Part shown: positions 43,871 through 55,227 of the stretch, piece by piece | Layout of the letters: every line of letters begins with the position of its first letter | Position numbering within the stretch: position 1 is the stretch's first letter | Assembly (NCBI RefSeq): GCF_014697195.1 | Contig: NZ_JACJRJ010000003.1 | Coordinates: forward strand, 62,001-126,000 | Length of the DNA stretch: 64,000 nucleotides | Direction of reading: 5' to 3' | Origin: Cylindrospermum sp. FACHB-282 | Lineage (GTDB): Bacteria; Cyanobacteriota; Cyanobacteriia; Cyanobacteriales; Nostocaceae | Notes under the pieces: generated by a model | What the model was told of the DNA's origin: nothing | What the model saw: only the letters and a program-made list of their open reading frames with translations | Databases searched by the model: none | Position numbers and translations under genes: made by a program

Positions 43871-45115
43871 ATGCCCTACACCCTAGTTATAGTCGCCATA
43901 TTAGCCTTCTACGTCGCCTGGAATCTCGGCGCCAACGATGTTGCTAATGCGATGGGAACCTCCGTGGGTTCCAAAGCTGTCACCTTAAAACAGGCACTAA
44001 TTATTGCTGGGGTATTAGAGTTTAGCGGTGCTATCTTGTTTGGGCAGGGAGTCACAGAAACCCTAGGGACGAAAATTGCCAACCCTGCTTTATTCGCCAC
44101 TACACCGCAAACATTAGTTATGGGGATGTTAACGGTACTGCTGTCTAGTGGGGTGTGGCTGCAAATTGCCACCTCACGGGGTTTACCTGTATCCTCATCT
44201 CATGCAGTAGTCGGTGCGATCACCGGATTTACTTGGGTAGCCTTGGGCGCAAGTGCCATAGATTGGTCATCACTTGGCTTAATCACCATTGGCTGGATTT
44301 TAACACCTCTAATGAGTGGGGCGATCGCCGCTTTATTTTACAGTTCCATCAAGGGTTGGATTTTAGAACAACCAAATCCAGTAATCCAGTTACAGGAGTG
44401 GATACCCTGGTTAAGCACAATTTTACTGAGTGTATTTGGCATAATTGTTTTACCCACACTCACCCAACCCCTGACAAACTTTTTAATTAACCAACTTGGG
44501 TACAACATCCCCCCCCACGACATCCCACTTTTTACAGGTGCAGCAGCAGCCATTGGACTCACCCTCATCAGTTGGCGACAACTAGAAAACAGCAAAATTC
44601 CAAATCCCGTTGAAGGATTATTTGGGCGCTTTCAACTGTTGAGTGCTTGCTTTGTCGCCTTTGCTCATGGTTCTAATGATGTCGGAAATGCGATCGCACC
44701 CTTAGCTGTGATCGTCTACATCAATCACACTGGTGGCGTACCCGCAGATAATCTTACTATCCCCATCTGGATACTCATCCTTGGTGGTGCCGGCATTGTC
44801 GGTGGTTTAGCAGTTTGGGGAAAAAAAGTCATCGCCACCATTGGCGAAAACATCATCTCCTTGCAACCTAGTAGTGGATTCTGTGCCGAAATCGCCACCG
44901 CCACCACCATTTTACTAGCCTCTCGCTTAGGTTTACCCGTCTCCACCTCCCACGCCCTTGTTGGCGGTGTAGTTGGTATAGGATTGGTGCAGAATATCAA
45001 ATCAATTAAATTTTCAACTCTCCAAGGAATCGCCGCCGCCTGGTTAATTACAGTCCCCATCAGCGCCCTCCTCAGTGCCGGTATTTTTACCATCGCCCGG
45101 ATTTTGTTTCTTTAA
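43871..45115 (+). CDS. Inorganic phosphate transporter, PiT family
   Basis: A 414-residue membrane protein with about ten hydrophobic segments. The two PiT signatures appear as an inverted pair: GANDVANAMGTSVGSKAV near residue 20 and AHGSNDVGNAIAPL near 265, along with LPVSSSHAVVGAITG and LPVSTSHALVGGVVG. PiT carriers move phosphate with protons or sodium; some relatives carry sulfate. It lies 59 bases after the dehydrogenase gene, past a heptamer repeat. Together with pstSCAB it gives this strain two phosphate routes. Confidence 0.9.
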   Translation: MPYTLVIVAILAFYVAWNLGANDVANAMGTSVGSKAVTLKQALIIAGVLEFSGAILFGQGVTETLGTKIANPALFATTPQTLVMGMLTVLLSSGVWLQIATSRGLPVSSSHAVVGAITGFTWVALGASAIDWSSLGLITIGWILTPLMSGAIAALFYSSIKGWILEQPNPVIQLQEWIPWLSTILLSVFGIIVLPTLTQPLTNFLINQLGYNIPPHDIPLFTGAAAAIGLTLISWRQLENSKIPNPVEGLFGRFQLLSACFVAFAHGSNDVGNAIAPLAVIVYINHTGGVPADNLTIPIWILILGGAGIVGGLAVWGKKVIATIGENIISLQPSSGFCAEIATATTILLASRLGLPVSTSHALVGGVVGIGLVQNIKSIKFSTLQGIAAAWLITVPISALLSAGIFTIARILFL

Positions 45116-45683
45116 GATGAATCTTGAAACCATAAAACTATGCAACGAACGCTTCTAAACAAAGCGGACTTTTGCATAATCGCTGCTCATTCATTTAGAA
45201 TGTTGTGCAGGGGATGGTAATAGTTTTAATTTCCACAGAAAAATACTTTAAATCCCTATCCGAGATGTAAACTGTCACGCAAGTTACATTCCGCACAAAT
45301 TTACAGATAGCTTAACAGTTCAGACAATTTGCTTGTAGCAACATACCCATCTGCAAGTCTTTGACAATTAATATCCTCACCAAAATAATATGTATTAATT
45401 TTGGGTGGAATTTTTTTGAAGAATAAAAGTTGCACTGGAGAATATTCAGGGGAAACTAGACCGACAGAGTTTTAGTCTGTGATGCTGGAGACAACCCAGC
45501 GTAGTAGACAATAGGTAAATTTTACACTTTGTTAACCCCGTATTCAGCGGGCCAGAATTACGTTGAAACGCGTAAGTCCTGTTAAAATTTCTGTTTTATC
45601 TGACAAAATACAGGAAATTTAGTATGAGCGCCGAGCCACTGTATGGGAAGCAACTTTATCGTCAAGGTGTTAGAGGTTAAAAA
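45116..45683 (+). other. Intergenic region upstream of the EamA-type transporter gene
   Basis: About 570 bases without a coding frame. A hairpin GCTGG-AGACAA-CCAGC-like stem occurs near 45485-45502, with further GC-rich pairing near 45538-45580. I do not recognise an RNA family. A long leader of the following gene is possible. Confidence 0.35.
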
Positions 45684-47987
45684 ATGATGGGGCGATTTGA
45701 GAAGCGACCAGAAAACCCACGAGTCAGAGGCGACCTATCCAGAGCAGCAGAAAATGCCCTCTGGGCTGTAGTTGAAGATTTGGAAAATCTCTCTTCAAAC
45801 GTGCTGAGGTCGTTGCAGGAAGACGTAAAACGGTTAGAAATAGACAAAAACCGTTTAGCTGATGACATTCAACGGCTTTTAGAGGAAAGAGACAAGCTAC
45901 AGCAGACGCGGCAAATTACTGAACAGCAAGTGTTAATTCGTCAGCTAGCAGAAGTTTTAGCCAAGCACATCTCGAATCAACTGCAATCCTCACTAACAAC
46001 TTTAGCAACCCAAGCAATTGAGGGTGAATCCTACGGACGAACTGCTCTCAAGTCCGCTGAAGTAAACAACAATGTCAAGGGCGAGATCAATGAGAATGTC
46101 GGACAAATGCTTGACACTCTCGATGATACCGTTACCATCACCTTTAACTCATTGCAACAGGAGCTAAAAAACTATCAAAGTAGTCTTTCCCAACAGCTGT
46201 CCCGGATGTATGACCAACAACAGCAAGGGGAAGCAATATTGGCTGAGTTTGTCAATCGCCTACATGGAGAACTGGAAAAAACCACAGAAGCAAAACCCTT
46301 ACAAGCTCCAACAACACCAACTGTATTGCAACTAATTGACCCACGAGAAAAAAGCTTCTTTGAGGCATCCACAACGAGAAACGGTACTGAGCCAATTTCT
46401 CTCATCCCCAAGGAATTACCAAAGGGCGAAACTATATCCGAGCCTCCTCTTAGTTTAGCGCCACCCCAAGAAAACACCGCCGAGCCAATTTCTCTCATCC
46501 CAGACTTGTCAGAGAGCGAAACTATATCAATACCCCAGGAAAAAACCCCGGAGCCAGTTTCTGTTCTCATCCCAGACTTGTCAGAGAGCCAAACTATATC
46601 AATACCCCAGGAAAAAACCCCGGAGCCATTTTCTGCGCTCATCCCAGACTTGTCAGAGAGCCAAACTATATCAATACCCCAGGAAAAAACCCCGGAGCCA
46701 GTTTCTGTTCTCATCCCAGACTTGTCAGAGAGCCAAACTATATCAATACCCCAGGAAAAAACCCCGGAGCCAGTTTCTGTTCTCATCCCAGACTTGTCAG
46801 AGAGTACAGATACATCAATACCTCCTGCTGTATCAATACCCAAGCCCCTAGCAAGGGAAAAGACCCCAGAGCCAATTTCTGTCCTCAGACCGGATTTGTC
46901 AACTACATCAAAGCTTCCAGCTGTATCACCATCAAAGCATGGTGCAACCCCCCGACGCCGACCATCCCGTAGTTCCCCAAACTGGTCGCCGATTCAGGTG
47001 GGTTTTTTGTTGGTTGTGTTGTCAACGGTGGTGTCGTCACTTTACAACGTAGCTGTTAAGGCAATTTTCCAAACAGGTTCTGATGTTTTCGCAGGGTTAG
47101 AACCGACTGTAGGCAATATTCTCTTAGTTTTGATGCTGCGATTACTTGTGGTTGTACCGCTGATGTTGCTTTTGGCTCCGATACTACATCCACCAGTTTG
47201 GGAAGACTTGCAAAATCTCTTTGATTCAAAACGCAGAAATGCTAATCCTGATCGTGCAGCGATACAACGAGTTTTGCTGTTGTCCATTGTCAGTGGTTGC
47301 TTTTTGTTTTTGTCTCAGGTGCTGATATACATGGCCATTGGTGAAGTAGCGACTGGGATGGCGATCGCACTTTTCTTTATCTATCCTTTGATTAGCGCCC
47401 TCTTATCGTGGTTTCTGTTTCGCTCACGCCCTAATTTATGGGGCTTCGGTGCGATCGCCTCGATTTTTTGCGGTGAATTGCTAGTTTTGGCCAGTTCTCC
47501 CAACATCGGTAATACCTCGGTCGGAAGTACCACCGCCATATTTTCTGGCATGGCCTTTGCTGTCTATGTGATTCTGACGCGATTGTGCTCTGACAAACTT
47601 CACCCAGTATCTTTTACATTAATTAACTTCGCTACCATGTTGCTCTGTAGCTTTATCTGTTTATTAATACCTTTACCCAGTAGTTGGAGTTTAGACATTG
47701 ACACCTCTAGATTACTGGAACTGATTTTAAGTGCTTTTATGTTGGGTGTACTGACTCTCTGCGGCTACTTATTCAATAATTTTGGCATTCGCCAACTAGG
47801 TGCATCGCGGTCAGCCATCATTGGTGCCTCCGTCCCAGTCTTAACCGTGATTTTTGCCGGATTGATGATTCAGGAAGCCTTGGATATTGTCCAGGTTTTG
47901 GGCGTATTACTAGTCACTTTTGGCGCGGCTGCTTTCAGCTTTGAAAAAATGCGGAATCAGGTTAAACCTTCTAGTTCCCCTAATTAA
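45684..47987 (+). CDS. EamA/DMT-family transporter with coiled-coil and repeat-linker extension
   Basis: A 767-residue protein in three parts. Residues 1-200 are soluble and coiled-coil (LSSNVLRSLQEDVKRLEIDKNRLADDIQRLLEERD). Residues 260-385 are a linker of near-identical 24-residue units built on PEPVSVLIPDLSESQTISIP. Residues about 430-755 are ten membrane helices of an EamA drug/metabolite transporter (two five-helix halves, each with an EamA-like GAIASIFCGELLVL or GVLLVTFGAAAFSFE end). Typical EamA proteins are about 300 residues, so the front half is a large addition. Substrate unknown. Confidence 0.82.
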   Translation: MMGRFEKRPENPRVRGDLSRAAENALWAVVEDLENLSSNVLRSLQEDVKRLEIDKNRLADDIQRLLEERDKLQQTRQITEQQVLIRQLAEVLAKHISNQLQSSLTTLATQAIEGESYGRTALKSAEVNNNVKGEINENVGQMLDTLDDTVTITFNSLQQELKNYQSSLSQQLSRMYDQQQQGEAILAEFVNRLHGELEKTTEAKPLQAPTTPTVLQLIDPREKSFFEASTTRNGTEPISLIPKELPKGETISEPPLSLAPPQENTAEPISLIPDLSESETISIPQEKTPEPVSVLIPDLSESQTISIPQEKTPEPFSALIPDLSESQTISIPQEKTPEPVSVLIPDLSESQTISIPQEKTPEPVSVLIPDLSESTDTSIPPAVSIPKPLAREKTPEPISVLRPDLSTTSKLPAVSPSKHGATPRRRPSRSSPNWSPIQVGFLLVVLSTVVSSLYNVAVKAIFQTGSDVFAGLEPTVGNILLVLMLRLLVVVPLMLLLAPILHPPVWEDLQNLFDSKRRNANPDRAAIQRVLLLSIVSGCFLFLSQVLIYMAIGEVATGMAIALFFIYPLISALLSWFLFRSRPNLWGFGAIASIFCGELLVLASSPNIGNTSVGSTTAIFSGMAFAVYVILTRLCSDKLHPVSFTLINFATMLLCSFICLLIPLPSSWSLDIDTSRLLELILSAFMLGVLTLCGYLFNNFGIRQLGASRSAIIGASVPVLTVIFAGLMIQEALDIVQVLGVLLVTFGAAAFSFEKMRNQVKPSSSPN
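46470..46812 (+). repeat. In-gene 72-bp tandem repeat (24-residue unit)
   Basis: Four to five units of 72 bases within the transporter gene. The third to fifth differ at only a few positions, so the array is recent. The open frame on the opposite strand (46175-46843) is a by-product of the repeat. Confidence 0.9.
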
Positions 47988-49645
<1,658 letters not shown>

Positions 49646-49650
49646 TAAAT

Positions 49651-49680
49651 CAAAAGTCAGAAGATTGCTTCTGACTTTTG
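49651..49680 (+). terminator. Hairpin after hetR
   Basis: Thirteen-base perfect arms CAAAAGTCAGAAG and CTTCTGACTTTTG with loop ATTG, starting six bases after the hetR stop. The 3' arm itself ends in a T run, as in many cyanobacterial terminators. Confidence 0.65.
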
Positions 49681-49771
49681 GGTGAAAGTAGACAAATTTC
49701 TACCAAGTATTTGCGCCCAAACCCCCTGAATTTTACTTAGTGAAAGGCGCAAATGCCTTTAATAGCGGTGA

Positions 49772-50389
49772 TTAATTGCCAGGATTTGCGGGAATTGGCT
49801 GAGTTTCAAAAGTGGGACTAAATCCCGTCGGCACTCTAGATGGCGGTGTAGATGAAGTCCCAAGCGCACTGGCTCGTTCACTGGCATCAATACAAGTATC
49901 CAGCGCCTGAGTGGGGGCTAAGTCGATTTCTTTCCGCAAGCCAACTACACACTGAGCAAAAGTCACAGGTAGTAAACTGCGACCACAGTATCTTAAAACG
50001 TCTGGGTTAACTTGATTTTGCGTATTTTTGCTGATACCAACAACACAGGAAGCTAACTCTTTGGGACGGCGGGCTTGTCTACAGGGAGAAAACGCCTCCG
50101 CAGGGTCAATTTGTGTCTCCTTCTTAATTGTAGCCACGCAACTCGATAAGTCCCGTGGACGCAATGCCGTTGCACAACCAGTAGAAGCCGCTTGTGCGGT
50201 TACACCTACACTCAGAAGTTGAGCAGCACAGACACGGTAATCATTGTAATAGGAATCAGTAACAGCCATACTGGGTAAGACATTTGCTAACAATCCAGCG
50301 ATCGCCACAACTGGTACTGTCAAAATCCCGTAGGCAGTTCTGCCTTGTTTGTTCCTAACTCTGCTAATCTCTTTTTCGCTCCGTAACAT
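49772..50389 (-). CDS. Secreted Cys-repeat protein of unknown function
   Basis: A 205-residue protein. Residues 1-45 contain a basic start and a hydrophobic export segment (ILTVPVVAIAGLLANVLPSMAV). The mature part has four repeats of about 35 residues built on a C-x(n)-LRP-x-LSSCV-x-I-x(3)-T-x-I-P pattern (RPRDLSSCVATI, RPKELASCVVGI, LPVTFAQCVVGL), each with paired cysteines. The end is proline-rich. The ATG at 50389 has a GGAGA site; the frame itself opens at 50410. It converges on hetR. Not matched to a known function. Confidence 0.75.
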   Translation of the reverse strand: MLRSEKEISRVRNKQGRTAYGILTVPVVAIAGLLANVLPSMAVTDSYYNDYRVCAAQLLSVGVTAQAASTGCATALRPRDLSSCVATIKKETQIDPAEAFSPCRQARRPKELASCVVGISKNTQNQVNPDVLRYCGRSLLPVTFAQCVVGLRKEIDLAPTQALDTCIDASERASALGTSSTPPSRVPTGFSPTFETQPIPANPGN

Positions 50390-50524
50390 AGCTATTCTCC
50401 AAACACCCAAGGTAATGCTAACTCAAATCTGCGAAAACGCCGCTCTAATCAAGCAAATTTCAGCGTTAGCATTATTTTTGGGCTAGGCGATCAAATAGAT
50501 ATGTCAATTTTTGTTGATATAGAC

Positions 50525-50600
50525 TATAATAGTAAATTGGTGGCAAAAAAAACTTCAGGCAGAAAGAACAATTAATTGGGGTCTTAGACTCCAACCAATT
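50525..50600 (+). promoter_or_regulatory. rpsD promoter and leader hairpin
   Basis: A perfect -10 TATAAT at 50525-50530 has only a weak -35 (TGTCAA at 50502). Downstream, AATTGG (50574-50579) pairs with CCAATT (50595-50600) around a GGTCTTAGACTCC inner stem. The element sits in the 415-base gap before rpsD. Autogenous control by S4 is possible, but the fold does not match a leader I know. Confidence 0.4.
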
Positions 50601-50804
50601 GAAGACTACTGAATCTGCTATTTAGTAGGGGTCTTAAACCCAAATGGACAAGGTACAAAGACATTCTTCATGAAAATCTTTTCTTCTGTCTACTGCCTCC
50701 TACCTTGTCTGAAAAGCAGATAAACCAAAAATCGCCTAACGAATAGTTGGGTGAATTTTGAAATTGTCGATCTGGTTAATTTTAGAATTAGATTAAGGAA
50801 ACTC

Positions 50805-51413
50805 ATGTCCCGATATAGAGGGCCACGCCTCAGAATTGTACGTCGCCTGGGTGAATTACCAGGATTATCTCGGAAAAGCCCCAGACGCGCTTATCCACCA
50901 GGTCAGCATGGCCAGAACCGCAAGAAGCGCTCTGAGTATGCCATCCGTCTAGAAGAAAAGCAAAAACTCCGCTTCAACTACGGTTTGACTGAAAAGCAAC
51001 TGCTACGCTATGTACGGAAAGCCAGACGTGTGGCTGGTTCTACCGGACAGGTATTGCTGCAATTACTAGAAATGCGTCTGGATAATACCGTTTTCCGGAT
51101 GGGTATAGCTCCCACCATTCCAGCAGCTCGTCAACTGGTGAATCACGGTCACATAACTGTGAACGGTCGAATAGTGAATATTGCTAGCTATCAGTGCCGT
51201 GCTGGTGAAGAAATTGCTGTCAAGAATAAGGAAGGATCACGGAAGTTGGTGGAAGCTAACTTGCAATATCCCGGTTTAGCCAACATCCCCAATCATTTGG
51301 AGTTTGACAAAACCAAGCTGGTTGGTAAAGTCAACAGCTTAATTGAGCGGGAATGGGTAGCACTACAAGTCAATGAACTACTCGTGGTGGAATACTACTC
51401 ACGTCAGGCTTAG
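50805..51413 (+). CDS. rpsD: 30S ribosomal protein S4
   Basis: A 202-residue S4, the primary 16S rRNA-binding protein of the small-subunit body. It has the family start [34 protein letters not shown], and the S4 domain [32 protein letters not shown]. The frame is open to 50751, but ATG 50805 with AAGGA upstream gives the conserved N-terminus. It is a single gene here, as in most cyanobacteria. Confidence 0.97.
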   Translation: MSRYRGPRLRIVRRLGELPGLSRKSPRRAYPPGQHGQNRKKRSEYAIRLEEKQKLRFNYGLTEKQLLRYVRKARRVAGSTGQVLLQLLEMRLDNTVFRMGIAPTIPAARQLVNHGHITVNGRIVNIASYQCRAGEEIAVKNKEGSRKLVEANLQYPGLANIPNHLEFDKTKLVGKVNSLIEREWVALQVNELLVVEYYSRQA

Positions 51414-51468
51414 TCATTAGTCCTTAGTCATTAGTCCTTAGTCATTAGTTAAGGATTAATGACCAATG
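51414..51468. repeat. Heptamer array (GTCATTAGTCCTTA)
   Basis: Alternating GTCATTA and GTCCTTA units directly after rpsD, with an inverted version (TAATGACCAATGAC) before the moaA stop. STRR-type repeat. Together they can fold into a hairpin between the convergent genes. Confidence 0.75.
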
Positions 51469-51469
51469 A

Positions 51470-52456
51470 CTAACCCCCAATTTGCGACATGGTACGGGTG
51501 TATGTGCCGACAGTACCAGAGTCGCGTTGTTTAAAGTTAATTTCTGCCTTGATTGTTAGTACTTGCCTCACCTGCTCTCGCAATTCGGCGGTACTGATGC
51601 CGGCACGCAAAGAAGTTTTTAAGTCAATTTGCCCAGTTTCATTCAATAAACAGGGACGCAGCCAGCCATCGGCACTAAGACGCATCCGATTACAGCGATC
51701 GCAAAAACATTCTGACATCTGGCTAATAAATCCCAATGTCCCTTTGGCTCCGGGAATCTGAAAGACATCAGCGGGCCCGTTACCACAGATATGTGATTCT
51801 GTCAATCCCCAGCGCTCGCGGATGCTTTGTCGTAAATCGGCTGAAGATACCCAACCGCGATCGCCAAATAACTGGGAATTGCCAATCGGCATAAACTCAA
51901 TAAACCGGACGTGCCATTGCTTGTCAATGGTCAGGGCAGCTAAATCCAGCACTTCGTGGTCATTGACACCGGGAATCACCACTACATTCAGCTTCAACGG
52001 GTCAAATCCCACACGATAGGCGGCTTGAATTCCCTGCCAAACTTGTTGCCAACGCCCACGTCCGTGATTACCAATAATTTGCTCAAAGGTGTCTGGATCG
52101 AGAGAATCTAGGCTAATATTAATCCGCCGCAAACCTGCATCATAGAGATTTTGCGCCATTGGGGCTAGTAAAAACCCGTTGGTGGTCATTGAGATATCTT
52201 GAGTTTGTCTGAGAGATGCGATCGCATGAACCAACTGCGGTACACGGGGACGTAACAGCGGTTCCCCCCCCGTCAAGCGAAAGCGGGTAAAACCAAGAGG
52301 GATAAACACGTATTGCAACAGGGTTAAGAGTTCCTCATCAGTTAACAATTGTTGCTTGAGGATATAGTCTAGTTCTGCCCCCTCAGGCATACAGTACTGA
52401 CAACGAAAATTGCAGCGATCAATTAAACTAATTCGGAGGTAATCTACCTGGTTCAT
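51470..52456 (-). CDS. moaA: GTP 3',8-cyclase (molybdenum cofactor synthesis)
   Basis: A 328-residue radical SAM enzyme, first step of molybdopterin synthesis. The SAM cluster is in [16 protein letters not shown], followed by TGGEPLLRP. The second cluster cysteines are in [22 protein letters not shown]. The C-terminal double glycine (MSQIGG) needed for activity is present. Molybdenum cofactor serves nitrate reductase in cyanobacteria. Length is normal. Confidence 0.96.
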   Translation of the reverse strand: MNQVDYLRISLIDRCNFRCQYCMPEGAELDYILKQQLLTDEELLTLLQYVFIPLGFTRFRLTGGEPLLRPRVPQLVHAIASLRQTQDISMTTNGFLLAPMAQNLYDAGLRRINISLDSLDPDTFEQIIGNHGRGRWQQVWQGIQAAYRVGFDPLKLNVVVIPGVNDHEVLDLAALTIDKQWHVRFIEFMPIGNSQLFGDRGWVSSADLRQSIRERWGLTESHICGNGPADVFQIPGAKGTLGFISQMSECFCDRCNRMRLSADGWLRPCLLNETGQIDLKTSLRAGISTAELREQVRQVLTIKAEINFKQRDSGTVGTYTRTMSQIGG

Positions 52457-52656
52457 GGCTTTATAATTCTTTTATGGTCTTGACTTAGAAGATGCAGTTT
52501 TTGTCAAGCCGGAAATGCAGAGTCTAAATTGTAGCTACTTTGTTTTAAGGTAACGTGAAATTAAATTTGCTGAAAATTGCAGCAGATAGAAAATTCTCAT
52601 TTATAATATTCACCTGCTTATTGCTGCAAATGCTGTCAACAATTTAAGTATACAGA

Positions 52657-53733
52657 TTGTGTGATAATAAGCCGATCGCACACACCAACCAGCTATCCAT
52701 CGTGCAAGATACCGAATCTATCAATGACATTGCTGCTGCACTGCAACAGCCAGCCGATTTAACCTTTGAACTGCCCGACCCCGAAGATGAACTGATTCTG
52801 GAGTCAGATTTTCAACAGCAGCTGGATGTAGCTTGGCAGGTATGCGATCGCTTTGATTTACAAACCGAAATCTGGCGGGGGCGAATTTTACGCGCTATCC
52901 GTGACAGAGAGAAAAAAGGCGGAGACGGACGCGGTACCGGCTTTCTGCGATGGCTGAAGGAACGGGAAATCAGTAAAAGTCAAGCTTATGCCTGGATTCA
53001 ACTGGCAAACAGTGCTGATACCTTGATTGAAGATGGCAAACTTGACCCTGATGCAGTAAATAATTTTAGCAAACGTGCCTTTGTCGAAACCGCCAAAGCT
53101 TCCCCAGAAGTACAACAGATGGTGAGTGAAGCTGCCCAAAAAGGCGATCGCATCACGCGCCGAGAAGTGCGACAACTCAGCGACGAATGGACAGCTATGT
53201 CCTCAGATTTGCTACCTGAACCAGTTAGGGCAAAAGCGGCAGATAATACCCTGCCCCCGCGCTACATTGCCCCTCTGGTGAAAGAAATGGAAAAACTACC
53301 AGAACTGCACCAAAAGTCCATACAAAAGGAAATTTCCGCCAATCCTGATATTGATACTTTAAAACAAGCAACCACAGAAGCCCGTAACCTGGGAAAATAT
53401 CTCAAATCTGCCGCCCAAGTCCAAGCCCTCACCCAAGCAGAGGTGGACATCGAAACAGCCCTAGAAGAAGCGCAACGAGTGGGTTGTTTGAGTATTGCCG
53501 CTGACTTGGTAAATCAAGCCTCGCAAATAGAACAGACAATTGCCAAGTTATACATGACTTGGAAGCGTATCGGCAATTTAGCAGACCGATTGTACGTTGA
53601 TACTGGTGCGAGTACACCCAATTTGCGATCGCTTCTGAGTTGCCTAGAACCCCTCGGCGGTGAAATCATGGAACTGCAACTTAGCGGTGCTACTGAACAC
53701 ACAGTCCGCTTGCAAATCCAAGAAACTAATTAG
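52657..53733 (+). CDS. Cyanobacterial soluble protein of unknown function, 358 residues
   Basis: Not recognised as a named family. Residues about 60-120 hold IWRGRILRAIRDREKKGGDGRGTGFLRWLKEREISKSQAYAWIQLA, which looks like a helix-turn-helix style DNA-binding block similar to DUF3102-type proteins. Residues 165-300 are helical. The first codon (TTG 52657) is doubtful; GTG at 52702 is an alternative. Repeat copy 3 starts 25 bases after the stop. A nucleic-acid-linked role is possible but unproven. Confidence 0.6.
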   Translation: MCDNKPIAHTNQLSIVQDTESINDIAAALQQPADLTFELPDPEDELILESDFQQQLDVAWQVCDRFDLQTEIWRGRILRAIRDREKKGGDGRGTGFLRWLKEREISKSQAYAWIQLANSADTLIEDGKLDPDAVNNFSKRAFVETAKASPEVQQMVSEAAQKGDRITRREVRQLSDEWTAMSSDLLPEPVRAKAADNTLPPRYIAPLVKEMEKLPELHQKSIQKEISANPDIDTLKQATTEARNLGKYLKSAAQVQALTQAEVDIETALEEAQRVGCLSIAADLVNQASQIEQTIAKLYMTWKRIGNLADRLYVDTGASTPNLRSLLSCLEPLGGEIMELQLSGATEHTVRLQIQETN

Positions 53734-53757
53734 GCATGGGGAATTGGGGATTATTCG

Positions 53758-53928
53758 CCTTGGGAAAAACCTGGACAAAATTGGTAAGCCAACGCTTTTT
53801 GGCGGTTTTTACAATCTCGTTTTCAGACAATATCTTGGGTGATGCCTCGCTGCGCACCGAGTTTAGGCATCTGACGAGTAGATTTTGGCTCAGGAACCGC
53901 CAATGAAAGGATAACTTTAATGAAGCCC
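53758..53928 (+). repeat. Dispersed 175-bp repeat, copy 3
   Basis: Same element as copies at 21061, 37341 and 57030. The left arm has decayed (ATTGGTAAGCCA) while the right arm GGAACCGCCAAT is intact, and the inner palindrome reads CAGACAATATCTTGGGTG. It ends in ACTTTAATGAAGCCC, followed by a CCCCCGCTTCCTTCGGGG hairpin (53926-53943). Confidence 0.82.
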
Positions 53929-54186
53929 CCGCTTCCTTCGGGGACGCCATAATCTTTTTAACCGCATCCCCAGATAACGACGACGCAAATAACGCCGATA
54001 TCGCTGTGCTACTTCTTTACCCACCAGCAACAGTCCCAACCAAAACGTCAGTTCAGCAACAACTAACATTACAGGTATTAAGAAGGCTTTTTGGGTGATA
54101 GAAATCGGCAGGAATGGCACAACAAAGGGAACTATCAGCCAAGGTGAAAATGAGAGAATAATTAAAACCAAACCCAGCTTTTGCAT
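53917..54186 (-). CDS. Small two-helix membrane protein (transporter-suffix type)
   Basis: An 89-residue protein. Two membrane helices (about residues 3-27 and 33-57) precede a basic cytoplasmic tail full of Arg/Tyr (RYRRYLRRRYLGMRLKRLWR). This matches small 'transporter suffix domain' proteins seen in cyanobacteria and other bacteria. Its stop lies inside the edge of repeat copy 3, so the last residues may derive from it. Role unknown. Confidence 0.6.
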   Translation of the reverse strand: MQKLGLVLIILSFSPWLIVPFVVPFLPISITQKAFLIPVMLVVAELTFWLGLLLVGKEVAQRYRRYLRRRYLGMRLKRLWRPRRKRGLH

Positions 54187-54302
54187 ATTTTCTGTTTATG
54201 ACAGAATCTGAGTTTAGTGTTTTTATATGGTTGGCTGGAGTGGCTTAACTTACACTTAAACTTGTAATATTAGCGATCGCACAAATAAAATATTAATTAA
54301 TC

Positions 54303-55076
54303 TTATTCATCACCAAAATCAGGCTCAACACCAAGGGCGCGTAATTGTTCCGCTAATCGTTCCGTCCGTCGTCTTTCTTGCTCTACTTGTTTTCTTTCCC
54401 GCTCTTGGGGTGTGAGAATCCAGTTACCGAGGTCATCATACCATCGCAGCCATTGCCGCTCAATGCCCTGATAGAGACCTTCCCAGAGTCCTAAACCTAG
54501 CTGAATGTCATTTATCCACACCCGCACTTGAGTGACTTCTAACTCTGTATAACTACCACCCTGCAACTGAAAAGCTCTTAATTGGTCAGTGTAGCGGTCA
54601 AAAACTATGTAATAAGGCACTCTTAAAACTCGTTCATAGACCAACCACTTAGTCGGGGGAAGACTTGCATCGCGCAGAGTTTGCCCCAAATCTTCTTTTT
54701 CTGTCCCTGGTGAAAGGAATTCTACTACTACGAAAGGATCAACCCCTTCTTGCCAAACTACATAACTCAATCGTAATTCCTGTTGCTCATATAACCTGGA
54801 TACACCAACAACAGCAAACCAATCAGGGCGTTTATACCAGAGGGGATGACGCACATCATAGTAAAGATTTAAATCTGTGGCGACGAATATCTGATTTTCT
54901 GGATAGTTAGGAGGGGAAAAGGTTTCCCGTAGTAGCTGGGGTTGTAAAACATGAAATTCGTCAGGCAAACCGGGTTCCTCTGGATCTTCGCTGGGGAGGT
55001 CATACATTGTAGGTAGGAATTCCTTGGGAGGACGCGGCGGGTCGGTTTGATACATGGCTAGTGGAAGATATGTCAA
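54303..55076 (-). CDS. Uma2-family endonuclease-like protein
   Basis: A 257-residue protein of the Uma2 (DUF820) family with a PD-(D/E)XK-like core. It has YDVRHPLWYKRPDWFAVVGV with the conserved PDWF, and VDPFVVVEFLSPGTEKEDLG with E-x-L-S, then PTKWLVYERVLRVPYYIVFD. The tail (QERERKQVEQERRRTERLAEQL) is a short coiled coil. Uma2 genes are numerous in cyanobacteria and their role is unknown. The gene stands alone. Confidence 0.88.
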   Translation of the reverse strand: MTYLPLAMYQTDPPRPPKEFLPTMYDLPSEDPEEPGLPDEFHVLQPQLLRETFSPPNYPENQIFVATDLNLYYDVRHPLWYKRPDWFAVVGVSRLYEQQELRLSYVVWQEGVDPFVVVEFLSPGTEKEDLGQTLRDASLPPTKWLVYERVLRVPYYIVFDRYTDQLRAFQLQGGSYTELEVTQVRVWINDIQLGLGLWEGLYQGIERQWLRWYDDLGNWILTPQERERKQVEQERRRTERLAEQLRALGVEPDFGDE

Positions 55077-55227
55077 CTTGATATTATTTTGGCAGAAATG
55101 ATTGTTGTATATGGGTGAAAGTAAACAACTTTATTTAGTAGTGCATCCTATTGGCAGAAAATATCACTAAATAACTAACTTTATTCACTTAATTGAATGA
55201 TAAAAAACCTGCCTCTTGCCTCTTGCC

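Noticed and set aside
46175-46843. 222-residue minus-strand frame
   Set aside because: It mirrors the 72-base repeats of the EamA gene on the other strand and has no independent coding features.
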